Assembly: GCA_902756345.1 (NCBI GenBank)
Contig: CACVQR010000010.1
Span: 124,001 to 188,000 of the forward strand
From: Fibrobacter succinogenes
Lineage (GTDB): Bacteria > Fibrobacterota > Fibrobacteria > Fibrobacterales > Fibrobacteraceae
Length of the DNA stretch: 64,000 bases
Direction: 5' to 3'
A model generated the notes under the pieces. The model did no database searches, was not told the DNA's origin, and saw only the letters and a list, made by a program, of their open reading frames with translations. Of the stretch, positions 24,878 through 32,436 are shown in pieces; positions within the stretch are counted from its first letter, which is position 1; each line of letters begins with the position of its first letter. The position numbers and the translations under genes were made by a program.

Positions 24878-26028
24878 TGAAGGTTTTTGTTTGGCATATA
24901 CTTGTCTGTTTCGCTCTCGCAGTCTCTGCCTGGGCAGCAAACACAGTCGATGCCGAACAACTCGCCAAAGAGATCAAGGCCAGCTTCCACTGGTTCCCAG
25001 TTCAAAAGACATTCCTGCTCGCAAGCGAAAGCGATACTCTTAAATTCGCCATTGGGCTACCGTTCGTGAATACACACGGCAAATCTGTCGAAATCAAGCA
25101 TGCGCCCGAAATCGCGGACGGACACATTCTGCTCGATTCGGCAGATGTCGCAAGCCTATACAAGACCGACAAAACAGCTCCAGTCGTCCCAGCAAGCAGC
25201 AGCTCAGTCGCAAAAGTTTCTTCGTCTTCGGCTAAAGTCGCCGCAGTCCCAGCAACGCCCGTCCCCGCCACCACGGCAGCAAAACCCAAGAACGAAACCG
25301 CAGGTACCCGCGAAGTCAAGACCATCGTGATTGATCCCGGCCACGGCGGCAAGGATACCGGCGCCCAGGGCAAGAATTCCAACGAAAAAGACATCGTGCT
25401 CGCCGTCGGCAAGCTCCTGAAGAAGGAACTCGAAAAGGAAGGCTTCAACGTCAAGATGACCCGCGACAAGGACGTGTTCATCGAACTCGGCGAACGAGCA
25501 AACCTCGCCAACCAGTGGGACGGCGACCTGTTTATCAGCCTGCACTGCAATGCAATTGACGCCTCGCCTGAACGCAAAAAGCAAATCAAGGGTTACCACG
25601 TCTACGTGCTCCGCGCCCCCGAAAGCGAAGAAGACAAGGCCATTGCCCGCCGCGAAAACAAGGTGGCCACGCTCTACGGCGAAAAGAACGCCAAGGAAGA
25701 ACTTTCCCCGCTTGAATGGTTCAAGCTCGAAGCCCGCTTGGAAAAGTACAAGCAGAACAGCTACATGTTCACCGAACAAATGCTCAAAGCCTTCGACGAC
25801 GGCAAAATCAAGCGCCAGGGCGGTGGCGTCGGTGGTGCAGGCTTCATGGTGCTCGTAGGCGCCTTAATGCCCGCAGTCCTTTTTGAAATCGGCTTCATCA
25901 GCAACCCCGAAGAAGAAGCCTATATGATCACGACTAAGGCTCAAGAAGACATCGCTAAGCGAGTTTCAAAAGCCGTCAGCATGTACAAGGAAGCCGTCCA
26001 CAACTACCGCGAAACGCTCGGGCGGTAA
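24877..26028 (+). CDS. N-acetylmuramoyl-L-alanine amidase (Amidase_3), exported
   Basis: Zinc-dependent peptidoglycan amidase, AmiC-like, 383 aa. The signal peptide is 1-20 (ends SAWA). Residues 22-100 form a small N-terminal domain of unclear type, followed by a Ser/Ala/Pro linker (about 103-140). The catalytic domain starts at KTIVIDPGHGGKDTGA: Zn ligands His156 and Glu170, His223 in FISLHCNA, and the late Glu in FEIGFISNPEEE. Acts in the periplasm in cell separation or wall turnover. Third gene of the obg-smpB operon; the start overlaps the smpB stop by one base. Followed by a bidirectional terminator-like hairpin. Confidence 0.92.
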   Translation: MKVFVWHILVCFALAVSAWAANTVDAEQLAKEIKASFHWFPVQKTFLLASESDTLKFAIGLPFVNTHGKSVEIKHAPEIADGHILLDSADVASLYKTDKTAPVVPASSSSVAKVSSSSAKVAAVPATPVPATTAAKPKNETAGTREVKTIVIDPGHGGKDTGAQGKNSNEKDIVLAVGKLLKKELEKEGFNVKMTRDKDVFIELGERANLANQWDGDLFISLHCNAIDASPERKKQIKGYHVYVLRAPESEEDKAIARRENKVATLYGEKNAKEELSPLEWFKLEARLEKYKQNSYMFTEQMLKAFDDGKIKRQGGGVGGAGFMVLVGALMPAVLFEIGFISNPEEEAYMITTKAQEDIAKRVSKAVSMYKEAVHNYRETLGR

Positions 26029-26069
26029 GCCACACATAGCGCAGCGTTACTAGTTAAAAGTATTCGTTA

Positions 26070-26115
26070 AGCACAAAAAAAAACCGACTGCACTTGGCAA
26101 TCGGCTTTTAAATTT
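26070..26115. terminator. Bidirectional terminator between the amidase gene and yebC
   Basis: Imperfect stem AAACCGACTGC / GGCAATCGGCTTT with loop ACTT. T-rich on the plus strand (TTTTAAATTTTT) and preceded by a long A-run at 26076-26084 that gives a T-run on the minus strand. It serves two converging genes. Confidence 0.75.
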
Positions 26116-26127
26116 TTGGATTCTCGC

Positions 26128-26871
26128 TTATTCAGCGTCCAAGTCGGCTTCGTCGATTTCGGCGTTGTGATAAACGTCCTGAACATCGTCGTGGTCTTCG
26201 AACTTGTCGATGAGCTTGAGGAGCTTCTGGGCATCTTCGTGGCCGAGCTTCACCGGGTCGTTAGCGACGTAGGTGATTTCGGCGCTCATCATTTCGATAC
26301 CGGCAGCTTCGAGAGCCTTGGAAACAGCATCGAAAGCTTCCGGAGAGGTGGAGATTTCATGCACGCCGTCTTCGGTGGACATGTCTTCGGCTCCGGCTTC
26401 AAGAACAAGGTCCATCACCTGGTCTTCCGGATACTTTTCAGCATCGACGACAATCACGCCCTTGTAGGTGAAAGCCCAAGAAACGGAACCGGATTCGCCC
26501 ATGGAACCGTTGTTCTTGTTGAAGATGTTGCGGATTTCAGCAACGGTACGGACCTTGTTGTCGGTCAGGCACTGCACCATGATGGCAATGCCACCCGGGC
26601 CGCGTCCTTCGTACAGCGGTTCCGTCATTTCGGTACCGGAGTTAGCACCCGTACCCTTGGCGATAGCGCTTTCAATGTTCTTGGTCGGAAGGCTCTGGCT
26701 CTTGGACTTAAGAATAGCAGCACGCAGACGCGGGTTCGCATCCGGGTTTCCGCCGCCAAGCTTAGCAGCAATAGAGATTTCCTTGATCAACTTGTTCCAA
26801 GCCTTGGCGCGAGCAACGTCAGTCTTGGCTTTCTTGCGTTTGGTGGTGGCCCATTTGGAGTGACCGGACAT
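26128..26871 (-). CDS. yebC: YebC/TACO1 family protein
   Basis: 247-aa cytoplasmic protein of the YebC/PmpR family, long called transcription regulators and more recently linked to translation of difficult (for example proline-rich) stretches. The N-terminus MSGHSKWATTKRKKAKTD, the LGGGNPDANPRLRAAI block and TKNIESAIAKGTG are diagnostic. VYHNAEIDEADLDAE is the acidic end. AGAGGTAAT precedes the ATG. It ends at the terminator shared with the amidase gene. The next genes on the same strand are separated from it by a heptad array. Confidence 0.95.
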   Translation of the reverse strand: MSGHSKWATTKRKKAKTDVARAKAWNKLIKEISIAAKLGGGNPDANPRLRAAILKSKSQSLPTKNIESAIAKGTGANSGTEMTEPLYEGRGPGGIAIMVQCLTDNKVRTVAEIRNIFNKNNGSMGESGSVSWAFTYKGVIVVDAEKYPEDQVMDLVLEAGAEDMSTEDGVHEISTSPEAFDAVSKALEAAGIEMMSAEITYVANDPVKLGHEDAQKLLKLIDKFEDHDDVQDVYHNAEIDEADLDAE

Positions 26872-26907
26872 AGATTACCTCTAGTTTTTAGATTAAAAAA
26901 TCGACCT

Positions 26908-26973
26908 AATTCGGAATTCGGATTTCGGAATTTTTATCAGCTAACAACTCCTAATTCATAATTCCGAATTCTG
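26908..26973. repeat. Heptad repeat array (AATTCGG / AATTCCG words)
   Basis: AATTCGG, AATTCGG, ATTTCGG, AATTTTT (26908-26935), a 17-bp spacer, then AATTCAT, AATTCCG, AATTCTG (26953-26973), the inverted sense. It sits between yebC and the stop of the next minus-strand gene, reaching the last codon of that gene. No GCGGC hairpin. Confidence 0.82.
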
Positions 26974-26976
26974 AAT

Positions 26977-27789
26977 TTACTTGTTCTTGAGTTGGCAACG
27001 GCGCTTTTCCTTGACGCTAAGACTCGGATCGTCGCATTCATCGCCTGAAACTTTTTTCTTTTTCTTCTTCTTGGTCGGAGCAGTTTCTTCGTCAGCAGCA
27101 TCAACGCGGCGCTTGCGCTTGTTCATCGTTGATTCTTCTTCGGCTTCGACTTTTTTTTTCTTTTTTTTCTTCGGAGCAGCTTCTTCTTCGCTAGCTTCTA
27201 CACGGCGCTTGCGAGTGGTAATGGTAGCCTCTTCCTCGGGCTTCTTTTCAGCCTTTTTCTGCAGAGTGCGGAGTTTAGCCTTGTCGAGCGGGTCGGCGGA
27301 GGCCCTGGTAATGGCCTTGTCATACTTACCGCCCCACACGTTACCAAGAAGCGAACCGGATTCCAGAGCATCCTTCAAAATGCCCATGGCCCATTCGTCA
27401 TTTGCCGGCGGCAAAAGCTTAAAGCGCAGGTTACGGATTCGGGTCGGTTCGTCTTCAAAGTAGAGCATCATGTCAAAGAAGCCCACCTGATATTCCTTGT
27501 TGTCGGAGCCAACGGCTGTAGACGGAACATAGGCAAGCATCGCATAGACATCGCCATCGAAAAGGCCCGTGATCAAGGCATCGCCGTCACCGCCCGGGGC
27601 CTGCACTTCACCGTCAGCCTGGAAAGCCCACGGAGCGACATCCACCGTCAAGCGGAACTTGTGATAACCCTTATCGGCCTTTTTCAGCTTGAGCAGCGCA
27701 CCCGAAAAAGCCTGGAACTCAGGCTCCAGCGTCTGCGCCGAACAAACCGCAGCAAAAACCAAACAAAGCAACACTATAAGTTTTTTCAT
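26977..27789 (-). CDS. Exported protein of unknown function with Lys-rich tandem repeats
   Basis: 270 aa; not recognised as a known family. Signal peptide 1-18 (MKKLIVLLCLVFAAVCSA). Residues 20-175 form a globular part (YHKFRLTVDVAPWAFQADG, NLRFKLLPPANDEW). The C-terminal 90 residues hold about two and a half copies of a unit of roughly 30 residues: a basic RKRRV, an acidic EEE-type run, then seven or eight lysines. The end has a small Cys pair (DECDDPS...RRCQL). GGAGG precedes the ATG. The Lys runs come from long A-rich codon tracts that could slip. It may bind polyanions such as nucleic acid, teichoic-like or acidic polysaccharide material; this is inference only. Confidence 0.75.
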   Translation of the reverse strand: MKKLIVLLCLVFAAVCSAQTLEPEFQAFSGALLKLKKADKGYHKFRLTVDVAPWAFQADGEVQAPGGDGDALITGLFDGDVYAMLAYVPSTAVGSDNKEYQVGFFDMMLYFEDEPTRIRNLRFKLLPPANDEWAMGILKDALESGSLLGNVWGGKYDKAITRASADPLDKAKLRTLQKKAEKKPEEEATITTRKRRVEASEEEAAPKKKKKKKVEAEEESTMNKRKRRVDAADEETAPTKKKKKKKVSGDECDDPSLSVKEKRRCQLKNK

Positions 27790-27813
27790 AGGAACCTCCC
27801 TTTGAAAAGCTTA

Positions 27814-29427
27814 TTAATTCTTGAAGAACAGAGCCTTGGCTGCCTCAAACATCGGGTCCTTTTCATCCGGGTTGCGGCATTCCGTATAAATGCGCACCTT
27901 CGGTTCGGTACCGGACGGGCGGACGAGCATCCAGGAGTCGTCGTCGAAAATGACCTTCACGCCGTCGAGCGTCAAAAGCTGTTTCACGGTCTTCTCGTTA
28001 TTGCCGACCATGATCTTTGCACCCGGCTGGGCGATGGTAGCGATGGCGTCGACCTTGGCCTTCAGCGGGGCACCCACGAGAGACTTGTCCACTTCGAAGC
28101 CCGAACGGGTCGGGTAGAAGCGGCCATATTCTTCGTAGAGGGCGTCGAGGTATTCGCCGAGGTTCTTGCCAGTCACCGCCATGATTTCGAGAGCGATGAG
28201 GAGGCCGAACTGGGCATCCTTTTCGAGCGTGTTGTTGAGGCCAGAAATACCGTCGGATTCTTCGAAAGCCACGAGAGCCTTCTGCTTCGCATTGCGGCTG
28301 AGCCACGGGCGGAAGTTCTTGAAGCCCACCGGAGTTTCCATCACAGGCACGCCGAGCTTTTCGGCGATGATGTTCACAAAGTTAGAGGTAGCAACGGACT
28401 TAGCAACACAGCCCTGTTCCTTGCGCCAGGTAGCCATGTAGTGGAAAGCGATAGCGCCGAACTGGTTCATGTCGATTTCGCGCGTGCCGTCGTAGAAACG
28501 GATACGGTCACCATCCGGGTCAAAAATGGCGCCCAGGCGGAACCAAGACTTGCTTTCGTCCAGCACCTTGCGGACCTTCTCGAGGTTCTTGCTGGACGGT
28601 TCCGGGGCGATGCCGCCGAACAGGGAATCGTCTTCGTTGCGGAGCGTGATGAGGCATTCCGGATTGTCGAGCAGCGCGGCCGGACGGCGGCGGGTAGAGC
28701 CGTGCACGTGGTCGCATACGAGGGTCAGACGGCCCTTCTTGATGAATTCCTTGATGCGGTCAAACTTGATGGTTCCCTGCTTCACGAGGAATTCCTTGTA
28801 AATCTTGAGGGAGTCGATGATTTCCCAGTCAACCTTGCCCACCGGTTCAAACTTCCAGGAGGCCATCATTTCGTTGCTGAGCTTGGTAATGACGTTCGTG
28901 ATTTCCGGACCGGCAGGACCGCCGTCAGCCGGATTGAACTTGATGCCGTTGTAGTGGCTCGGGTTGTGGCTCGGGGTCATGTTGATGGAGCAAGCGGCAC
29001 CGAGCATCTCGATGCAGGCGCTGAATTCCGGAGTCGGCATTTCGCCACCGTAGTAGACCTTCACGCCGGCCTTCGCGAACTGGTCAGCCACGGCTTCGCA
29101 GAATTCGTGACCGAGCAAGCGGTTGTCGTGGCCCACGACCACGCCACGTTTCTGAAGTTCGGCAAAATCCTTCACGCCGAGAGCTTCAAAAAGTTCAGGT
29201 GTAGCTTCCTTATAGAGGCGGACGATTGCGGCACCCACCACCTGCAGATTGCGGAGGGTGAATTCAGAACCGATTTCGCCGCGCCAGCCGGACGTACCAA
29301 AGCTCACCTTGGCGGGCTCCTGGGAGGTCAGTGCGACTTGCTTTACCTGTTCGACCAGGCCCATATCGGTAGCCGGGTTGAATTCGGGGGACTGGATCTT
29401 TTTCCAAATCTGCGTAATGTTTTCCAT
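27814..29427 (-). CDS. Phosphohexomutase (phosphoglucomutase/phosphomannomutase family)
   Basis: Alpha-D-phosphohexomutase of 537 aa interconverting sugar 1- and 6-phosphates. Active-site phosphoserine loop TPSHNPSHYNG; Mg2+ loop DPDGDRIRF; sugar loop near FEESDGISG; phosphate-binding loop RPSGTEPKVRIY near the C-terminus. The Thr-Pro-Ser-His loop (rather than TASHNP) is seen in part of the family. Substrate (glucose, mannose or glucosamine phosphate) cannot be told from sequence by eye. AGGA precedes the ATG. It follows the Lys-rich protein gene by 24 bp on the same strand and is transcribed first, so both probably share one transcript. Confidence 0.92.
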   Translation of the reverse strand: MENITQIWKKIQSPEFNPATDMGLVEQVKQVALTSQEPAKVSFGTSGWRGEIGSEFTLRNLQVVGAAIVRLYKEATPELFEALGVKDFAELQKRGVVVGHDNRLLGHEFCEAVADQFAKAGVKVYYGGEMPTPEFSACIEMLGAACSINMTPSHNPSHYNGIKFNPADGGPAGPEITNVITKLSNEMMASWKFEPVGKVDWEIIDSLKIYKEFLVKQGTIKFDRIKEFIKKGRLTLVCDHVHGSTRRRPAALLDNPECLITLRNEDDSLFGGIAPEPSSKNLEKVRKVLDESKSWFRLGAIFDPDGDRIRFYDGTREIDMNQFGAIAFHYMATWRKEQGCVAKSVATSNFVNIIAEKLGVPVMETPVGFKNFRPWLSRNAKQKALVAFEESDGISGLNNTLEKDAQFGLLIALEIMAVTGKNLGEYLDALYEEYGRFYPTRSGFEVDKSLVGAPLKAKVDAIATIAQPGAKIMVGNNEKTVKQLLTLDGVKVIFDDDSWMLVRPSGTEPKVRIYTECRNPDEKDPMFEAAKALFFKN

Positions 29428-29558
29428 AAGGGTTCCTGTATTTGAAATTTTTGCAGAGAAAAGATAGAAAAAGTTGGCAAAACTCAGGATTTTAAACCCA
29501 TAGAATGGGGGAAGAATCCCCCTACTTGCAGCCGCTTTGTCCGCGTGTCCTGCTGATT

Positions 29559-29586
29559 GTCATCCCGGGCTTGACCCGGGATCTCC
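29559..29586. repeat. Dispersed palindrome of the VIPG type (ATCCCGGG / CCCGGGAT)
   Basis: GTCATCCCGGGC-TTGA-CCCGGGATCTCC with 8-bp arms 29562-29569 and 29575-29582. This is the common intergenic repeat pattern whose accidental translation reads CHPGLDPGS. It lies in the gap between the phosphohexomutase and the FISUMP2 3' flank; an open frame at 29537-29986 is only its by-product. Confidence 0.75.
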
Positions 29587-29622
29587 TTTTCTACTCGCGT
29601 CCAAAACGTCTTTCTGCACCCC

Positions 29623-29913
29623 CTCGCCTAAGGGGCTCCGCCCCCTAAAACCCCCGACTTCTCTTCTCTCATCCCTGAAAAACAGCGTTCCGGCTCAGCC
29701 TGCTCCGCACGCTCACATGGCCGTTCCGGAATGTTCGCTTTGCGGCCAGTCATTCGCCGTCGCTTTAGCGCAAACGCGGTTCAAGGCTCTCGATTTTATA
29801 GTTGTTAACACGTTTCTTGGAATTTTTCATAGATTTCTTATTTTTAGACATAGGTTCTCCTTAGGGCATGCCCCTCACGCCCTAATTTTATTGTTAAAAT
29901 TTTTGGTGATTAA
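29623..29913. repeat. Conserved 3' flank of FISUMP locus 2
   Basis: Same four blocks and order as at 11204-11520: a 29623-29654, b 29685-29712, c 29736-29766, d 29891-29913. Blocks b and c are nearly identical to locus 1. Between c and d this copy has a 28-codon frame with a LEPR motif that locus 1 lacks. The rest of the gap 29428-29917 holds the VIPG palindrome and no gene. Confidence 0.8.
29765..29851 (-). pseudogene. Truncated start of a LEPR-motif surface protein (28 codons)
   Basis: ATG at 29851 with AAGGAG seven bases upstream. The frame is 28 codons, very rich in Lys/Asn at first (MSKNKKSMKNSKKRV), then YKIESLEPRLR and a stop. Y/F-x-(I/L)-E-x-LEPR-x is the N-terminal signature of the LEPR-XLL domain that opens giant bacterial surface proteins. 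The frame is cut two residues after LEPR, exactly where conserved block c of the FISUMP 3' flank begins. This suggests a deletion or cassette insertion removed the rest. A functional micropeptide is possible but less likely. Confidence 0.6.
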
Positions 29914-29917
29914 ATTA

Positions 29918-31165
29918 CTAGTGAGTCAAGGTGTTGTTAGCATCCATCACACAACGGACTGGCTCAAACATATTTTTTCCACCTGAATTTCCATCAGAGT
30001 CTAAAGATTGCGAAACAGATGAAAAAAAGATGTTCTTTGCATTCTTTTGATTCAACTCAGTAGGCATCCAATAATTAACAAATTCATGGATTCCGGAAAA
30101 ATCCTTCCCTCTAACCCATTCTCCAGTTGGAATAATCGCCATACCAGAACTATTTGAACCAGCATTTTTTTCCCATACAGCCTTAGAACGGAGACTACTA
30201 GAATTTTTTTTAGTATGCGCCCATTCATACTGATTCATAACGTGCCAGCCGTCCGGGCAAATTCCTTGCCAACGGACTACACGAGGATCGCTAACGCTCT
30301 TAACCGCATCGGCAAAACTCTTGCAAGCGCTATTGCTATCCACAGCAACAGAATCACAGACCTTGGGCAAATTCATAGCCTCGGCCCAAGTGTAAAGACC
30401 GCCAAAGTGATTGTCGCAGAACCATTCATCGTCTACGTAGCACAATTTTTCTGTCACTTTGTCGTCAAATTTCGTTGTTCCACCCAATACCATTTTACCG
30501 TAATTCAAGTTTTCGGCCATCACATAGAAGGTATCCCTACCCTTACCATCCTCGGAACGCCAAATAAACTCAACATACTTGTACTTGTGACTATCTCGAG
30601 GGTCTTCAAACTCTAGATATTCCCCGCTGTAGCCAGCAAAAAGGCTATCTAAATTGGGGTGTTCCTTATTTTTTTTGATTGCAGCGAGAGAATCTCGAAT
30701 GTAGGAACTAATTATCGAATCTGTGTCCCAACGTCCATTTCTGCATGTTGCAAAAACTAAGTCTCCTCTGTCAAATATAGCGGTATCCCCCTCATCACAA
30801 ATATAGAATACGAATTCGCTACTACTCGACTCAACCACAGACGAGCTACTATTCTTGCCGCTTACGGAACTAGAGGACTTCTTTTCTGTTACAGAAGAAC
30901 TGGATTTTTTAGAATCTTTCTGAGAAGACGAAGATGCGTCTTTATCTTTACCCGAAGAACCGTTGTTGTCATCGCTACTCGACGAGATTTCACCGATTGG
31001 ATCGGGAGCGGAGCTACTAGATTCATCGCCACATGCAACGAGCAGGGCTAGGAGAACGGACAGAGCCAATAACATGCGAAGCGAATGCCGCGGCAGGCTG
31101 CTTGCAGACTGACATGGCTGAGCTGATGCTGTTATGCGCTTGCGCAAAACGTTAAAAATCTTCAC
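29918..31165 (-). CDS. FISUMP-domain lipoprotein 2
   Basis: 415-aa paralogue of the lipoprotein at 11.5 kb. The start is GTG at 31165 (VKIFNVL), five bases behind GGAGGT, in the same context as locus 1. Signal peptide with an unusually long n-region (1-30), hydrophobic core, lipobox LVAC with Cys45, then GDES. Ser-rich linker with Lys/Asp (about 50-125). FISUMP domain: YLEFEDPRDSHKYKYV, ENLNYGKMVLGG, WFCDNHFGGLYTWAEAMN, CPDGWHVMNQYEW, PVRCVMD at the end. Surface-exposed location is inferred from the lipobox. It lies 102 bp downstream of an Rpn-type gene and upstream of a conserved 3' flank. Confidence 0.92.
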   Translation of the reverse strand: MKIFNVLRKRITASAQPCQSASSLPRHSLRMLLALSVLLALLVACGDESSSSAPDPIGEISSSSDDNNGSSGKDKDASSSSQKDSKKSSSSVTEKKSSSSVSGKNSSSSVVESSSSEFVFYICDEGDTAIFDRGDLVFATCRNGRWDTDSIISSYIRDSLAAIKKNKEHPNLDSLFAGYSGEYLEFEDPRDSHKYKYVEFIWRSEDGKGRDTFYVMAENLNYGKMVLGGTTKFDDKVTEKLCYVDDEWFCDNHFGGLYTWAEAMNLPKVCDSVAVDSNSACKSFADAVKSVSDPRVVRWQGICPDGWHVMNQYEWAHTKKNSSSLRSKAVWEKNAGSNSSGMAIIPTGEWVRGKDFSGIHEFVNYWMPTELNQKNAKNIFFSSVSQSLDSDGNSGGKNMFEPVRCVMDANNTLTH

Positions 31166-31206
31166 AGAAGACCTCCGGTTATAAAAATCCCACTGATTTT
31201 TTGCAA

Positions 31207-31236
31207 AATATAGCAACTAAAAAGCCAGCCTTACAA
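31207..31236 (-). promoter_or_regulatory. Possible promoter of FISUMP2
   Basis: On the minus strand TTGTAA (31236-31231), an 18-bp spacer, TATATT (31212-31207), about 40 bp before the GTG. The -35 overlaps the right part of the terminator of the upstream gene, so the lipoprotein can be expressed on its own. Confidence 0.45.
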
Positions 31237-31245
31237 GCTGGCTTT
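31221..31245 (-). terminator. Intrinsic terminator of the Rpn-type gene
   Basis: Arms AAAGCCAGC (31221-31229) and GCTGGCTTT (31237-31245), a seven-base loop, and TTTTTAG on the minus strand. Same placement as the terminator at 12811-12845 in locus 1. Confidence 0.8.
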
Positions 31246-31267
31246 CGTTCTAGAAAAAACAACTAAA

Positions 31268-32212
31268 CTATTTTGCAAGACGACTTTGCTGAAGTGCTTC
31301 GAGCTTTGATTGAATTTTCGCAATCATTTCGTCGGAAAGCCCTTCTTCACGAAGAACGGCCTCGGTGTCAGCTTTATTTTGCGCAAGTTTGTCTTTAGCT
31401 TCTTGAGTTTCAGCACGCGCATCCGCAAGGCGTTTGCGGAACACATCGCCGGCGCTCACAAAGCCGTATTTCTGTCCTACACTCTTGAAAGCCATTTCCA
31501 ACTCCTTCAGATAGTCTTCATCGACGTACTCTCTCAAATATACATTAATTTTGCTCAAAAGGGTCAATCCTACATCCGCAGGCAATTTCTGGAACGATTC
31601 CTTAAACTGCAACAACTTCGTGCGCAAGTTTTCACTATCAAACGCATATTTCATTGACATGATTCCCATGCCCGTCGCAACGTCTTCACAAGCGAGACAA
31701 TCACTGTCGGGGATGTCGGCCATGTTCACGAACGAGCATGCAAACGGAAGCACGCGACCGTGGAAAAATTCCGGGTACCCGTCTTCAAGGTTCTTCAGAG
31801 GATTCCAATTTTCGCGCCCGTTGTAAAAGATAATGGCCATAGTCGGAAGCCCGTCAAACACACGATTTTCCTGATGAATCTTCATCACGGAACGCACATA
31901 GCGGGCAATCTGGTTGATAGTGTCGGGATCTCGCCCCGACTTGTGCTCCACCATGATGCCAACCAGCACCGGTGCGCCCGACAACACATTGACACGGAAA
32001 GCAAGATCCGCATCACCGGTTTCATCGACCTCGGAATACGAATCAGGAATACGTTCCAATGTGCCGAGATTCACGGATGACAGGAATTCGCCCACTTCGC
32101 GGTCCACCTTGCCAGCAAACCCAAGCAACAGCCTAAGGCGCTTGACATCGGCAAAAAGCCACCGGAAAAAGGGATCATGTGCACGGCGTGCATTATTTTT
32201 CTTTTCAGTCAT
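31268..32212 (-). CDS. Rpn/YhgA-like PD-(D/E)XK nuclease, putative transposase
   Basis: 314 aa, intact. The N-terminus HDPFFRWLFADVKRLRLLL, then DADLAFRV and GIMVEHKSGRDPDTINQIARYV, matches the Rpn (recombination-promoting nuclease, formerly Transposase_31) family. Asp in DLAFRV, Glu-x-Lys in VEHKS and the following Gln/Arg form the PD-(D/E)XK core. The C-terminal 80 residues are a coiled-coil-like charged stretch ending with a small helical module (LREEGLSDEMIAKIQSKLEAL) that resembles the tail of the broken gene at 12.9 kb. AAAGGA precedes the ATG. Rpn proteins promote RecA-independent recombination in E. coli. FISUMP2 follows on the same strand. Confidence 0.88.
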   Translation of the reverse strand: MTEKKNNARRAHDPFFRWLFADVKRLRLLLGFAGKVDREVGEFLSSVNLGTLERIPDSYSEVDETGDADLAFRVNVLSGAPVLVGIMVEHKSGRDPDTINQIARYVRSVMKIHQENRVFDGLPTMAIIFYNGRENWNPLKNLEDGYPEFFHGRVLPFACSFVNMADIPDSDCLACEDVATGMGIMSMKYAFDSENLRTKLLQFKESFQKLPADVGLTLLSKINVYLREYVDEDYLKELEMAFKSVGQKYGFVSAGDVFRKRLADARAETQEAKDKLAQNKADTEAVLREEGLSDEMIAKIQSKLEALQQSRLAK

Positions 32213-32382
32213 AGTTTTCCTTTCTTTAGCGTTTTTTTTGGACCCCCATTTTTTTCGGAAGGCTCCTTTACTCTATACGCCACTTTTGAAGAAGCAGTCT
32301 GATTTTGCACCTGGTTTTCACGTAAAATTATATTAGCGGCATTTGGGGCTACTTATGCAAAAAGGCATAATCTTGACGACAA

Positions 32383-32417
32383 TTTACTGCTTACTGTCTA
32401 CTGCTTACCTCCTACTT
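32383..32417. repeat. Heptad array (CTTACTG word) upstream of dapA
   Basis: TTTACTG, CTTACTG, TCTACTG, CTTACCT, CCTACTT in strict 7-bp phase. It ends four bases before the probable -10 box (TATATT, 32422-32427) of dapA, so it fills the -35 region. No inverted arm. Confidence 0.75.
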
Positions 32418-32436
32418 TAAGTATATTTTAGTCACT

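Noticed and set aside
27661-29445. 594-codon open frame opposite the phosphohexomutase
   Set aside because: Shadow of a GC3-biased gene; composition rich in His/Val/Arg, no domain, while the minus strand has complete catalytic motifs. The same applies to long antisense frames opposite glyA, PBP1A, DUF1846, dnaE and obg.
29537-29986. 150-codon open frame on the plus strand (CHPGLDPGSPF...)
   Set aside because: It is the translation of a dispersed palindrome and of the FISUMP 3' flank, runs antisense into the FISUMP2 end, and has no ribosome-binding site.
31268-32212. Complete insertion sequence around the Rpn gene
   Set aside because: No terminal inverted repeats or flanking target duplication could be found; the gene is better called a nuclease of the Rpn family.
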